Origin: Fodinibius sp052060035
GTDB lineage: Bacteria; Bacteroidota; Rhodothermia; Balneolales; Balneolaceae
DNA: 64,000 nt
Assembly (NCBI RefSeq): GCF_052060035.1
Contig: NZ_JBPOEA010000003.1
Coordinates: 1-64,000, forward strand
Direction of reading: 5' to 3'
Under the pieces are notes generated by a model. That model did no database searches. It worked only from the letters and a program-made list of their open reading frames with translations, and had not been told where the DNA came from. Of this stretch, positions 34,915 to 44,783 are shown piece after piece; position 1 is the stretch's first letter; every line of letters begins with the position of its first letter. Both the position numbers and the translations under genes were made by a program.

Positions 34915-36480
34915 CTAAGCGACCTTAACGTGCACCTTTTTGCCCTTCACTCTGTTTTTATTCATCCCACTAAGCACCTGATTGACATATTGCCCCGGAA
35001 CATCCACAAAAGAGTGCTTGGGAAAAATATCGATATTGCCGATTACTTTTCCTGGGATTCCAGATTCACCTGCAATTGCTCCTACTAAATCGCCGGGATA
35101 CACATTATTCTTTTTCCCCACGCTAAAGTGAATTTTGATCATAGCCGAATCATCATACTGTGTAGCCTGAGAATCATCCTCTGCAATTTCTGCGACTGCA
35201 GTATTCATTTTAAGTAATGCAGCTGCAATTTCGATGGTCGTAAAACGATCATCAGTAAAACCTTCAAGCTGTTCTATATAGGGTCGCAAACCTCCCTTTT
35301 CAAGCACTTCGACGACTTCTTCCATACGACCGGCCATTTGTGATATTCGAACATCGGCTGTTGAAGGCATTTCCAATGGATTTAACTGATTTTTAATCTG
35401 TTTTTCAATGGCGTGCAATTCCTTCCTTTTACGACGTGTTGTAAATGTAATAGCCATGCCTGATCGCCCAGCACGTCCCGTTCGTCCAATGCGGTGTACA
35501 TAATATTCTGGATCTTGTGGAATATCATAATTAAACACTGCCTCGATATCATCGATATCCAAGCCACGGGCAGCCACATCGGTGCCAACCAAAATATCAA
35601 TGGCGCCGGAACGAAATTTTGCCATCACACGGTCACGCTGATTCTGATTTAAATCACCATTAATATAGTCAGATGAATACCCTCGTGACTTAAGTTCCCG
35701 CGTTACCTGCTCAGTTTTACGTTTCGTGTTACAAAAAACCAGTGCCAGTTTAAAATCATTAATATCCATAAACCGGCAAATGGCTTCGGTACGCACCGAG
35801 TCGCGCACTTCTACCACATACTGCTCAATATTAGGTGCCGTAACTTTCTTGCGTTCAATCGTTATAGTCTGCGGATTGTTCATGTAGCGATTCATAATCT
35901 TGCGAATCCCTTTCGACATTGTTGCAGAAAACATGATGGTCTGAACCGGCTGATCTGCATAAGAAAGAATCTGTTCCATATCATCCCGAAAACCCATATT
36001 GAGCATTTCGTCGGCCTCATCAAAAACAACGCGTTGCAGGTTGTTCAACTTCATTGTACCCCGACGAAGGTGATCAATGGTTCGACCCGGTGTCCCCACA
36101 ACGATATGGGCACCACGCTTCAGCGCTTTTATCTGTCGTGATATGGATTGGCCGCCATAAATGGGAATGACATTCAGTCCATTAAGATGCTTCCCGATTT
36201 TGATAAGTTCTCCCGTAACCTGAATCGCAAGTTCACGAGTAGGACACATAATAATGGTCTGCACATCTAAAATCTCAAGATCGGTCTTTTGTACTACCGG
36301 AATACCGAATGCGGCTGTTTTTCCTGTACCCGTCTGGGCTTGCCCTACAACGTCTTTACCTTCTAAAAGTGAAGGGATACATTGGGCCTGGACCGGCGTT
36401 GGACTTTCGAACCCCATCTGTTCAATGCCTTTTAGAATGGGATCGGAAATATTAAGGTTATTAAAATCTAAATTGGTCAT
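34915..36480 (-). CDS. deaD: DEAD-box RNA helicase with DbpA-type RNA-binding domain (DeaD/CshA-like)
   Basis: A 521-residue ATP-dependent RNA helicase from the ATG at 36480 (MTNLDFNNL); a longer frame to 36528 lacks family similarity. Motifs: Q motif (FESPTPVQAQ, 24-33), Walker A AQTGTGKT (48-55), PTREL, TPGRT, DEAD (about 158), SAT and HRIGRTGRAGR. The C-terminal DbpA-like RNA-binding domain (about 445-515, IHFSVGKKNNVYPGDLVGAIAG) is complete. Role: ribosome assembly and mRNA turnover, often cold-induced. It has an intrinsic terminator. A TTGGAT-N18-TACTAT pair (36562-36533, minus strand) may be its promoter. Confidence 0.93.
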   Translation of the reverse strand: MTNLDFNNLNISDPILKGIEQMGFESPTPVQAQCIPSLLEGKDVVGQAQTGTGKTAAFGIPVVQKTDLEILDVQTIIMCPTRELAIQVTGELIKIGKHLNGLNVIPIYGGQSISRQIKALKRGAHIVVGTPGRTIDHLRRGTMKLNNLQRVVFDEADEMLNMGFRDDMEQILSYADQPVQTIMFSATMSKGIRKIMNRYMNNPQTITIERKKVTAPNIEQYVVEVRDSVRTEAICRFMDINDFKLALVFCNTKRKTEQVTRELKSRGYSSDYINGDLNQNQRDRVMAKFRSGAIDILVGTDVAARGLDIDDIEAVFNYDIPQDPEYYVHRIGRTGRAGRSGMAITFTTRRKRKELHAIEKQIKNQLNPLEMPSTADVRISQMAGRMEEVVEVLEKGGLRPYIEQLEGFTDDRFTTIEIAAALLKMNTAVAEIAEDDSQATQYDDSAMIKIHFSVGKKNNVYPGDLVGAIAGESGIPGKVIGNIDIFPKHSFVDVPGQYVNQVLSGMNKNRVKGKKVHVKVA

Positions 36481-36781
36481 AAATAAAATTAAATGAGTAT
36501 TAATGAATATCTGACGCCACAAAAACATACTTATAGTACCGGTCTTCTAAACCGCTATCCAAAAACCGTATATATTAGAGGCGCCGACAGACCAAAGAAA
36601 GGATTGTAAGAACCTGTTTAACGAGTAGGTGGGATAATTAAGCAACACCAGTAAACGAGGAGAAGATAAGGAAATATATACAAAAGAACACTTTAATTAT
36701 TTATCAGGAAAAATAGGCCCCAAAATGATGAGGTTTTATTCTTTATATATTTCGTAATTATTACTGAATAATTCTATTTAA
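36481..36781. other. Intergenic region upstream of deaD
   Basis: AT-rich gap upstream of the helicase start. It holds a possible minus-strand promoter at 36533-36562 and an untrusted 38-codon plus-strand frame (36493-36609). I see no other gene or repeat. Confidence 0.4.
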
Positions 36782-37069
36782 CACTCATATAGGGGACAAC
36801 AGCAACTGCTTTTAGTCATTTTAATAACTGTTCTCGTGGAAGTAGCAGCCGTCGTTACTATTGATGCGATGCAAAAAGCGTATAGCAATTCAAATAAATC
36901 GGCAGTTGGTCAACATATTTTGACGGCGATAAATGATGCTCAAATCTATTATAAGAAACCTCAAATAATAAGCAGAGAGGCAACTCTTCTGACGGAATGG
37001 AAGTCGTATGGCCCACTCCATAGATCGCGATTGAATTGCAACTCTATATTCTCAGGAATACGCTCGTAA
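36782..37069 (+). pseudogene. Remnant of a type IV pilin-like gene
   Basis: An open frame without a usable start codon runs from 36782 to the stop at 37069 and begins R-G-Q-Q-Q-L-L-L-V-I-L-I-T-V-L-V, then a hydrophobic segment and an N-D-A-Q-x-Y-Y-K-K-P block. This matches the N-terminus of a class of pilin-like proteins common in Ignavibacteria and Balneolota (usual form RGQQQLLLIILG, then YYRKP). A stop (TAA, 36779) sits directly upstream and no ATG/GTG/TTG exists between it and the helix; the globular part is also short. I judge it a decayed gene; a rare start codon is the alternative. The last bases overlap the DUF420 gene end. Confidence 0.5.
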
Positions 37070-37615
37070 CATAAAGAAAATCATTACTCCCGTTACCGAA
37101 ACATACAACCATACCGGTAAGGTGACTTTTGAAACTTTGCGATGCAACTTCAACTTTCCGGAAAATGCCAGGTAAAAGCTGGACAAGATCATTGGTACTA
37201 CCAGAGCTGATAGTATAATATGTGATATCAGGATAAAGAAATAGATGGGACGAATTATGCCCTGCCCCGTAAATGGCGTGCTGCCATGAAAATTGTGATA
37301 GATCACATAACTGATCAGAAATAATGTAGAGGTTACAAATGCGGTAAGGTTAAACTTCATATGCCGACTAAAATCTCGCTGGCGAATAGCTTGGTAACCA
37401 AATAACAAAAGAACAGTGCTTGCACTATTCAATAAAGCATTCAAGGCAGGCAGGCTTGTAATAATATTTGAACTATAATCACTTCCTCCTTTATAATAAA
37501 TAAGCCAAATTAAAAAACCGAAGGCTACAGCACTGATTAATAGTATTACACCAACCGCCTTAGCTAAGCTGATGTTTTTTAAAAGGTCAATCGTAACCGG
37601 TTTCTCTGAATTCAT
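37052..37615 (-). CDS. DUF420 membrane protein (cytochrome oxidase assembly-like, CtaM type)
   Basis: A 187-residue membrane protein from the ATG at 37615, with about five helices and family features of DUF420: two histidine-bearing helices (YVIYHNFHGSTPF near 108-120 and ILISHIILSALVVP) and a final K-L-H-R-K-V-S-K. Staphylococcal relatives (CtaM) are needed for aa3 oxidase maturation. Here it diverges from the ACIII-caa3 operon, 329 bases away, which supports a role in oxidase assembly. Its 3' end overlaps the pilin-like remnant. Confidence 0.8.
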   Translation of the reverse strand: MNSEKPVTIDLLKNISLAKAVGVILLISAVAFGFLIWLIYYKGGSDYSSNIITSLPALNALLNSASTVLLLFGYQAIRQRDFSRHMKFNLTAFVTSTLFLISYVIYHNFHGSTPFTGQGIIRPIYFFILISHIILSALVVPMILSSFYLAFSGKLKLHRKVSKVTLPVWLYVSVTGVMIFFMLRAYS

Positions 37616-37944
37616 ACACTGATATTCTATCAAACAATTCTAAGAAGGCAGAAGATACATATTATTCATTATTTCTACAGGTTCATTTCAGTCTTAAAAG
37701 ACTGTCAAGATTACAGATATAATTCCTGCGATTTCTCAAATTCAATTAGACATTTTTGATAAATAGATTATATTTTAAGCCACTAATTTTCGGGCATGAA
37801 TCGGCGACCCATTCTATTTAGATTCGATTTAAATATGATAAAGGTCATTTTTAATGGTTCTAAAAGAGTTGGATTTTCCATACTTTCATGCCGAAACTTT
37901 TTGAGGACAACTGTATAAAAGTAACGATAAATTTTACTTAACCC
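37616..37944. promoter_or_regulatory. Divergent control region between the DUF420 gene and the ACIII operon
   Basis: This gap should contain promoters for both sides. It holds a perfect 16-base palindrome, CAGTCTTAAAAGACTG (37689-37704), about 75 bases ahead of the DUF420 start and 240 ahead of actA. It has no T run, so an operator is more likely than a terminator. No clear TAnnTTTG -7 was found for actA. An antisense frame across 37783-38151 is a shadow of actA. Confidence 0.45.
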
Positions 37945-38598
37945 ATGGCTCAGATTTTTCCCCGATGGGCAAATGAAGTTCCCCAACGTATTTTGCTCGG
38001 GCTTATTATTTTCGCGACGGCAACAGTAGCAGGAGTTTGGTATTACTTTTCTCCCGAATATACCGATGTAGGCTATGCTCCCGAGCAGCCCATCCAATAC
38101 AGCCATAAACTGCACGCCGGGCAGCTCGATATTGATTGTCAATACTGCCATACTAATGTTTTTGATTCAAAACATTCTAATGTGCCGGCTACCCAAACTT
38201 GCATGAACTGTCACAACCAAATTGATGGCAGAAAAAATCCGGAGGAAGTCCAAAAAGTTCGTGACAGTTGGCAAAATGATGAGTCTATTGAATGGGTTCG
38301 CGTGCACAACCTGCCGGATTATGCTTACTTCAATCACGCAGCGCATGTTAACGTTGGCGTAGGTTGTGAAACATGCCACGGGCGTGTAGACCGTATGGAA
38401 GTGGTCTTCCAAAAAGAACCTTTGAGTATGAGTTGGTGTCTTGATTGTCACCGAAATCCGGAACAAAATGTTCGTCCGGTTGAAGAAGTCACCACAATGG
38501 GATATGAACCGGAAAAAGATCAGATTGAAATGGGACGCGAGCTTGTAGCAAAACACAATATTGCTCCCCCTACCTATTGTCAAAGTTGCCACTATTAG
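37945..38598 (+). CDS. actA: Alternative complex III pentaheme cytochrome subunit ActA
   Basis: A 217-residue membrane-anchored cytochrome c. One helix (15-35) anchors it, and five CxxCH heme-binding sites follow at 65-69, 86-90, 141-145, 165-169 and 212-216. Pentaheme ActA carries electrons within alternative complex III, the quinol:electron acceptor oxidoreductase that replaces cytochrome bc1 in this group. It is the first gene of the operon actA-B-C-D-E-F, then an HTH/TM gene, Sco and coxB-A-C-D. All sites look intact. Confidence 0.95.
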   Translation: MAQIFPRWANEVPQRILLGLIIFATATVAGVWYYFSPEYTDVGYAPEQPIQYSHKLHAGQLDIDCQYCHTNVFDSKHSNVPATQTCMNCHNQIDGRKNPEEVQKVRDSWQNDESIEWVRVHNLPDYAYFNHAAHVNVGVGCETCHGRVDRMEVVFQKEPLSMSWCLDCHRNPEQNVRPVEEVTTMGYEPEKDQIEMGRELVAKHNIAPPTYCQSCHY

Positions 38599-38649
38599 TA
38601 AGAAGGAATATTTAACCGAACGAATCTGAATTAACGCAATCGTAACGGA

Positions 38650-41600
38650 ATGAGCGAAGAAGTAAAAAATCCCAACTATTGGAAAAGTCTTGGCGAACTT
38701 GCTCGTAACGAAGAGTATGAAAAGTTTGTTGAGCGTGAATTTCCTGAAAATGCCACTGAACTTAATGATAAAGTATCACGACGCAGTTTTCTGCGTGTGA
38801 TGGGCGCTTCTATTGCGCTTGCGGGATTTGCTGCCTGCCGACGACCGGTGCAAAAAATTATTCCCTTCAATAAACAACCTGAAGATCTCGTAGAAGGCGT
38901 ACCTGAGTTTTATGCCTCCGCATCACCGTTTCAAGATGCCTTGAATGGTATTGTTGTTGAAAATAATGAAGGCCGACCGTCCAAGATTGAAGGAAACGAG
39001 ATGCACCCGGCCAGTAGCGGGAATACCAGCATCTTTAGTCAGGCGGAAATACTAAATATGTTCGATCCTGACCGGTCGCGTTACGTCCGAGAAGACGGTG
39101 AGCGCTCTTCGGTTAATGCTTTTGCAGAATTTTGCAGCAATCATTTTTCTAACACTGATCAAAACATCACTTTTGTTTCTGAAGCAAATTCTTCTCCTAC
39201 TTACAATAGGATGAAGGAGCAGGTATTGAATCAATTTTCCAATGCGGATTGGGTTACGTACGAACCTTTTGGTGAAGACAATGCCCTTGAAGGCACTAAT
39301 CTTGCATTTGGTCAGCGATTACGCACATATAATAAGTATGATGAAGCTGATGTGATCGTAAGTTTTGACGATGATTTTTTAAATCCGGCAGCTGACAAAA
39401 ATAGTGTTGAAAACACCAAGCGTTTTACCGATCGACGTCGAGTAATGTCTGAAGATGACGACATGTCTCGATTCTATGCTGTTGAAAGCACTTTTAGTCT
39501 TACCGGTTCCAACGCTGATAACCGCTTGCGTATTAAATCAGGCGAAATTGAACTCTTTATATATGCCCTGGCTGCTAAGCTTTCCAATTCAGTAAATGGC
39601 TTATCGGCATTTAGTGGTTACAGCAACAAGTTTTCTGATCACGAATGGATTCCGGTTCTGATTGAAGAGCTGCTCGATAATAGAGGTAATTCTATTTTAA
39701 CCGTCGGGCGCGACCATAAGCCGGAACTTCATGCCACAGTTGCTGCTATTAACGTGGCTCTTGAAAACGAAGGGCAGACAGTTGATTATCTTGAACTTCC
39801 ACATGCTGATGATCAAAGTAACCGTGAAGCTTTTGCCGGATTGGTTGAAGACCTTAATAGCGGCAATGTTGATACCGTGGTTCTTGTTGGAACGAATCCT
39901 GTATTTACAGCACCGGCTGATTTGAATTTTGATGAAGCCCTTGACAAGGCCGGACAGGTAGTTCATCTCTCTAATTATTACGATGAAACTTCAAAACAAG
40001 CCAACTGGCATATAAATCGGGCTCATTTCCTTGAAGCCTGGGGCGACGGTTACTCTTATTCCGGAACCCGTTCTATTATTCAGCCTCAAATTGAGCCGCT
40101 GTACTCTGGAATCAGTGAAATCGAATTTCTGAATATCATTCTGACCGGGAACCAACAAAAAGGTTATGACTTGGTTCAGAATACATGGAAAGATTATTAC
40201 TCAAATAACTTCGAGAGTCAGTGGAATAAAGCGCTCCATGACGGATTAGCGGCTGAAGAAACATTTTCTGCTGCTTCTGTAAGTATTTCAAGTGCTTTTA
40301 ATTCGCAAGTTAACAACTTCATTAGCAATGCAGGATCTGCTGATGGTATGGAGCTTGTCATTAGACCTGACTCAACCGTTTTTGACGGTCGCTTCGCTAA
40401 TAATGGCTGGCTGCAAGAGCTTCCCAAACCCATGACAAAGATTACTTGGGACAACGTTGCGCTGATGAGCAAGAAAACAGCCGACGAACTGGGCGTTAAA
40501 GAAGCCGGCCTTGGAAAATCAGAAGTTGAAGTTGTTTCTATTACTGTTGACGGTACCACTATTGAAATTCCGGCCTGGGTTCAACCCGGTCATGCCGATG
40601 ACAGTATCACTATTACAGTGGGATATGGTCGCGAAGGCGTTGGCAGCGTAGCTAATAAAACAGGTGTTGACACCTATCCACTTCGCACAACAGCTAATAT
40701 GCATTTTGCCAGTAATGTATCAGTCGAAAAAACGGGCAAAACATATGAAATAGCCTGTACGCAAGACCATAACACTATGGAAGGGCGATCGCTACTGCGA
40801 CATGCTACCCTTCAAGAATATCGTGAGGATCCCAACTTCTCGTCATACGAATCTTCTTATGATGCCGAAATGCCGGGTGTAGCTTTTGCGGAAGAACATG
40901 GCGAAGATGAACCGGTATCCATTTTTAATTCAATTGATGAGCAACAATATCCCGAAGAAGAACCACAATGGGGTATGTCTATCGACCTAAATACCTGTAC
41001 CGGGTGTGGGGTCTGTACTATTGCATGTACGGCTGAAAATAACATACCGGTCGTAGGTAAACGCGAAGTAAGTCGCGGTCGTGAAATGCACTGGATCAGA
41101 AATGATCGCTATTTTGATGGTGATGTCAATGATCCGAACGCTTTACACCAGCCTGTGCCCTGTATGCACTGTGAGCTGGCACCTTGTGAGCAGGTATGTC
41201 CGGTAGCGGCAACCACCCACAGCGATGACGGTATGAACCAAATGACCTACAATCGCTGTATTGGAACCCGTTATTGTGCAAACAACTGCCCATACAAGGT
41301 TCGTCGATTTAACTTCTTCAACTATTCAAAAGAATTTTTGACAGGTGGAGATGATCCGGAAATTATCCAGATGGCAATGAATCCGGAAGTAACCGTACGT
41401 TTCCGCGGTGTGATGGAGAAATGCACCTATTGTGTACAGCGTGTTAACCGCGCCAAAATCAATCGCAGCATTGAAACAAACGGGGAAACCAAGAAGCCCG
41501 AAGATGGCACTGTAGAAACAGCTTGTCAGCAAGCTTGTCCAGCAGATGCTATCTACTTTGGCGATCTGACCGATCCTGAAAGCGAAGTGGTGAAAACAAA

Positions 41601-41700
41601 GAAGAACAACAGAAACTACTTGCTACTTGAAGAAGTTAACACGCGACCCAGAACGTCGTATCTTGCTAAAGTTCGTAATCCCAATCCCAAATTGGCTTAA
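38650..41700 (+). CDS. actB: Alternative complex III molybdopterin-like / iron-sulfur subunit ActB
   Basis: A 1016-residue fusion of a molybdopterin oxidoreductase-like region (about 60-760, no molybdenum expected in ACIII) with an iron-sulfur region (about 775-960). A twin-arginine-like segment SRRSFLRVMGASIALAGFAAC (43-63) ends in Cys, so export and perhaps lipid anchoring are likely. Iron-sulfur motifs: CTGCGVCTIAC, CMHCELAPCEQVCP, CIGTRYCANNCP and CTYC ... CQQACP, giving up to four clusters. Sits 51 bases after actA. Confidence 0.94.
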   Translation: MSEEVKNPNYWKSLGELARNEEYEKFVEREFPENATELNDKVSRRSFLRVMGASIALAGFAACRRPVQKIIPFNKQPEDLVEGVPEFYASASPFQDALNGIVVENNEGRPSKIEGNEMHPASSGNTSIFSQAEILNMFDPDRSRYVREDGERSSVNAFAEFCSNHFSNTDQNITFVSEANSSPTYNRMKEQVLNQFSNADWVTYEPFGEDNALEGTNLAFGQRLRTYNKYDEADVIVSFDDDFLNPAADKNSVENTKRFTDRRRVMSEDDDMSRFYAVESTFSLTGSNADNRLRIKSGEIELFIYALAAKLSNSVNGLSAFSGYSNKFSDHEWIPVLIEELLDNRGNSILTVGRDHKPELHATVAAINVALENEGQTVDYLELPHADDQSNREAFAGLVEDLNSGNVDTVVLVGTNPVFTAPADLNFDEALDKAGQVVHLSNYYDETSKQANWHINRAHFLEAWGDGYSYSGTRSIIQPQIEPLYSGISEIEFLNIILTGNQQKGYDLVQNTWKDYYSNNFESQWNKALHDGLAAEETFSAASVSISSAFNSQVNNFISNAGSADGMELVIRPDSTVFDGRFANNGWLQELPKPMTKITWDNVALMSKKTADELGVKEAGLGKSEVEVVSITVDGTTIEIPAWVQPGHADDSITITVGYGREGVGSVANKTGVDTYPLRTTANMHFASNVSVEKTGKTYEIACTQDHNTMEGRSLLRHATLQEYREDPNFSSYESSYDAEMPGVAFAEEHGEDEPVSIFNSIDEQQYPEEEPQWGMSIDLNTCTGCGVCTIACTAENNIPVVGKREVSRGREMHWIRNDRYFDGDVNDPNALHQPVPCMHCELAPCEQVCPVAATTHSDDGMNQMTYNRCIGTRYCANNCPYKVRRFNFFNYSKEFLTGGDDPEIIQMAMNPEVTVRFRGVMEKCTYCVQRVNRAKINRSIETNGETKKPEDGTVETACQQACPADAIYFGDLTDPESEVVKTKKNNRNYLLLEEVNTRPRTSYLAKVRNPNPKLA

Positions 41701-41718
41701 TTTTCAACATACTTTACG

Positions 41719-43152
41719 ATGAGCACAGATTATCAATACGTACCAGAGCCAAAACTCGTAAAAGGAGACCATTCTTTTGGGAGCATAACTGATCTTATTG
41801 CAAAGACTCCCCTATCTCCTACTCCTAAATTATGGTATTTAGCATTTGGCCTTGCCAACATTCTTCTTATTACACTTTTAGGAGCTATCGGATATCTCAT
41901 TTGGGATGGTGTCGGAATTTGGGGACTTAACAACCCGGCCGGATGGGGTTGGGCTATCATTAACTTTGTTTGGTGGGTTGGTATTGGCCACGCCGGAACA
42001 CTTATTTCTGCTATTCTTTTTCTCTTTAGGCAAGGGTGGCGAACGGCTATTAACCGTTTTGCGGAGGCCATGACTATATTTGCCGTAATGTGTGCCGGAA
42101 TCTTTCCGGCCATTCACGTGGGACGTATCTGGGTTATCTACTGGGTATTCCCGATTCCCAACCAAATGGCGGCTTGGCCGAACTTTTCAAGTCCACTGCT
42201 TTGGGATGTTTTTGCTGTCAGTACTTATTTTACTGTTTCACTACTCTTCTGGTATGTTGGATTAATACCTGACTTTGCCACACTACGTGACAAGGCTAAG
42301 AGCAAGGTTGCCAAAATTTCATATGGAATTGCCTCGCTGGGCTGGACAGGCAGTTTTCGTAATTGGTGGAACTACGAAAAGGCCTACATGATTCTTGCTG
42401 GCCTTGCAACTCCACTCGTACTCTCGGTTCACACTATTGTATCTTTTGACTTTGCCGTTTCGGTTATTCCGGGCTGGCACAGTACTATATTCCCACCCTA
42501 CTTTGTTGCCGGTGCTATTTATTCCGGTTTTGCCATGGTATTAACGCTGATGTTGATCGCTCGAAAAATATACAAGCTTGAAGACATCATGAACATCGAT
42601 ATCATGGAAAAAATGAACCTTGTAATGATGATAACAGGTAACCTGGTTGCTTTTGCTTACCTGATGGAAGGTTTTGTAGCCTGGTATAGTGGGTACATTT
42701 ATGAACAAGGAATTTTTTGGCTTTATGTCGTTGGCCCCTATGCTTGGGGATTCTGGATCCTGATGTTCTGCAACGTGGTAACCCCGCAGTTCCTCTGGTT
42801 TAAGAAAATACGACGTAACGTTGCTATCACATTTGTTATTTCTATCATTGTAAACATCGGAATGTGGTTCGAACGCTTTATGATTTCTGTTGCTTCACTT
42901 TCAACAGACTTTATGCCTTCTGCGTGGGATTATTATTCTCCCACCTTCTGGGATATCATAACGTATGTAGGAACATTTGGATTATTCTTCACTTTCTTCC
43001 TGCTATTCCTGCGCTTCTTGCCAATGGTTGCCATTGCAGAAGTAAAAGGAGTTATGCCGCAGGCCGATCCGCATAATTACGATGAAGAAACCAACGAATT
43101 TGATATAGAGAAAACCAAACCTGTTGTTGTTCAACAAGAGCAAACTGTTTAG
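41719..43152 (+). CDS. actC: Alternative complex III quinol-binding membrane subunit ActC
   Basis: A 477-residue NrfD-like protein with about ten membrane helices; with ActF it supplies the membrane arm of alternative complex III and a menaquinol site. Family features: N-terminal soluble stretch, W-W-V-G-I-G-H-A-G-T-L-I-S (about 91-103), and a C-terminal tail with acidic residues. Follows actB by 18 bases. No defects seen. Confidence 0.94.
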   Translation: MSTDYQYVPEPKLVKGDHSFGSITDLIAKTPLSPTPKLWYLAFGLANILLITLLGAIGYLIWDGVGIWGLNNPAGWGWAIINFVWWVGIGHAGTLISAILFLFRQGWRTAINRFAEAMTIFAVMCAGIFPAIHVGRIWVIYWVFPIPNQMAAWPNFSSPLLWDVFAVSTYFTVSLLFWYVGLIPDFATLRDKAKSKVAKISYGIASLGWTGSFRNWWNYEKAYMILAGLATPLVLSVHTIVSFDFAVSVIPGWHSTIFPPYFVAGAIYSGFAMVLTLMLIARKIYKLEDIMNIDIMEKMNLVMMITGNLVAFAYLMEGFVAWYSGYIYEQGIFWLYVVGPYAWGFWILMFCNVVTPQFLWFKKIRRNVAITFVISIIVNIGMWFERFMISVASLSTDFMPSAWDYYSPTFWDIITYVGTFGLFFTFFLLFLRFLPMVAIAEVKGVMPQADPHNYDEETNEFDIEKTKPVVVQQEQTV

Positions 43153-43164
43153 TAACTGATATTT

Positions 43165-43713
43165 ATGGACGCAGAAAACAAACAAATATACGGTGTGTTA
43201 GCCGAGTTCAGAAATCCCAAGGAACTCGTTGATGCTGCTTCTTCGGTTAAAAAGTCCGGTTACAAGGATTTTGACACCTATGCTCCCTTTCCCATTCATG
43301 GGATGGAAAAAGCCATGGGATTAAAGAAATCTCCCCTTGGTTGGATTGTATTGGGTGGAGCCCTAACCGGTATGATTGGTGCATTAACGTTAATGATATG
43401 GGTGATGGGCTATGAGTACCCGATGAATATTAGCGGTAAGCCCTTTATAAATTTTCCAATTTATATACCTATAACATTTGAGTTAACTGTTCTGCTGGCT
43501 GCTTTTGCCACAACATTTGGAATGCTTGCTCTTAACAAGCTTCCACGTTTGCATAATCCGTTATTCAGCGTAGAACGATTCTCTAAAGCGTCGGATGATG
43601 GCTTCTTTGTCCACATTGAGGCTTCTGATGATCTTTTCTCTGAAGAAAAGGTAAAAAAACTGTTCCAAGATAATGGGGCAACACATATTGAAACCGTTTA
43701 CGATTCGGAATAA
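43165..43713 (+). CDS. actD: Alternative complex III subunit ActD (DUF3341)
   Basis: A 182-residue protein with two membrane helices (about 57-83 and 104-124) and the DUF3341 pattern: GVLAEFRNPKELVDAA at the start, FDTYAPFPIHGMEKAMGLKKS, and a C-terminal cytoplasmic ferredoxin-like half. Accessory ACIII subunit. Begins 12 bases after actC and ends directly before the frame of actE. Confidence 0.93.
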   Translation: MDAENKQIYGVLAEFRNPKELVDAASSVKKSGYKDFDTYAPFPIHGMEKAMGLKKSPLGWIVLGGALTGMIGALTLMIWVMGYEYPMNISGKPFINFPIYIPITFELTVLLAAFATTFGMLALNKLPRLHNPLFSVERFSKASDDGFFVHIEASDDLFSEEKVKKLFQDNGATHIETVYDSE

Positions 43714-43749
43714 TTGACCACAAAAATCTTTAGTTCGCAAAACGATCCG

Positions 43750-44739
43750 ATGAAAGTTTCTAAGTACTTATTATTTGTAGTAATTGTTCTTCCACTGGCT
43801 TTAGCCGGGTGTAGGGGTGAAAAGTTCCAATCTCAGCCGGTCCACCCGAACCTGAATATGGATCAACAAAAACGCTTTGAGCAACAAGAAAAAAATAAGT
43901 TCTTTGCTGATAACCGTGCCATGCGTATGCCGGTTGAGGGGACCATCGCACGAGGAAACCTTAAAGAAGACAAGGCATTATATCAGGGAATTAATGAAGA
44001 CAGCAGCTTTGTAAATGAAATTCCTGTCGATGTTACGAAGTCCTTTATTTATCGTGGAAAGGATCGCTATGAAGTTTTTTGCACACCCTGTCATGGGATT
44101 GCAGGGGACGGTAACGGCATTGTAATGGCCAACAACTATGGATATGTGCCTGCACCAAGCTTCCATATTGATCGTTTAAGAAATCAAAGCGATGGATATT
44201 TTTATTCTGCTATTGCCAATGGAATTCGGAATATGCCCTCATATGCTACTCAAATACCTGTAAAAGATCGATGGGCTATTGTGGCTTACGTTCGTGCATT
44301 ACAGCAAAGTCAGAACGTTTCTGAAGATGAAATTCAAGAATACGATGTAGATCTTTCTGCCCTTGAAGATGACTTTCAGGAAAAATTAGCTGCAGAACAA
44401 GCTCAAAAAGAAGCACAGGCTGCAAGCGGGGGCGGGGAAGTTTCTGTTGATCGTGGTAAAACGGTAGCACAAAATAACGGTTGCGCCACCTGTCACTCAA
44501 CTGATGGCACAAAATTAGTAGGACCAACATGGCAAAACCTTTATGGATCAGAAAGAACTTTTGATGATGGATCAACAACTACCGCCGATGAAGACTACCT
44601 GAGAGAATCCATCATGGAACCATCAGCCAAGGTTGTAGAAGGATTTCCACCATCGATGGTTCCCTATGATTATTTAAGTGATAGTGAAATTAACTCGCTG
44701 GTTGCATACATAAAATCATTGAGTGAAAACGCAGAATAA
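43750..44739 (+). CDS. actE: Alternative complex III cytochrome subunit ActE with second cytochrome c domain
   Basis: A 329-residue lipoprotein from the ATG at 43750: signal peptide with lipobox ALAGC (Cys21); a TTG at 43714 would prefix 12 residues without sense. It has two heme c sites: CTPCH (111-115, with M162 as likely ligand) and CATCH (245-249, with M303). Standard ActE is monoheme; the second domain (about 230-329) is nearly the same as the cytochrome c domain at the end of CoxB in this operon. The linker 195-230 is charged and alanine/glutamate-rich. It passes electrons from ACIII toward the oxidase. Confidence 0.92.
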   Translation: MKVSKYLLFVVIVLPLALAGCRGEKFQSQPVHPNLNMDQQKRFEQQEKNKFFADNRAMRMPVEGTIARGNLKEDKALYQGINEDSSFVNEIPVDVTKSFIYRGKDRYEVFCTPCHGIAGDGNGIVMANNYGYVPAPSFHIDRLRNQSDGYFYSAIANGIRNMPSYATQIPVKDRWAIVAYVRALQQSQNVSEDEIQEYDVDLSALEDDFQEKLAAEQAQKEAQAASGGGEVSVDRGKTVAQNNGCATCHSTDGTKLVGPTWQNLYGSERTFDDGSTTTADEDYLRESIMEPSAKVVEGFPPSMVPYDYLSDSEINSLVAYIKSLSENAE

Positions 44740-44742
44740 TAT

Positions 44743-44756
44743 TTTAAAACGATTTT
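44743..44756 (+). repeat. Spacer element TTTAAAACGATTTT (copy 1, before actF)
   Basis: First copy of a 14-base exact repeat in the spacers of the ACIII-caa3 operon, two to three bases past the actE stop. Confidence 0.4.
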
Positions 44757-44783
44757 AACGCATACAAACGATTGGTTTAATCT

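Noticed and set aside
36493..36609. 38-codon plus-strand frame upstream of deaD
   Set aside because: No family resemblance, no ribosome-binding site, and it lies within the deaD leader; probably chance.
37783..38151. 122-codon minus-strand frame across the actA start
   Set aside because: It overlaps the antisense of actA and its control region and has no recognisable domain.
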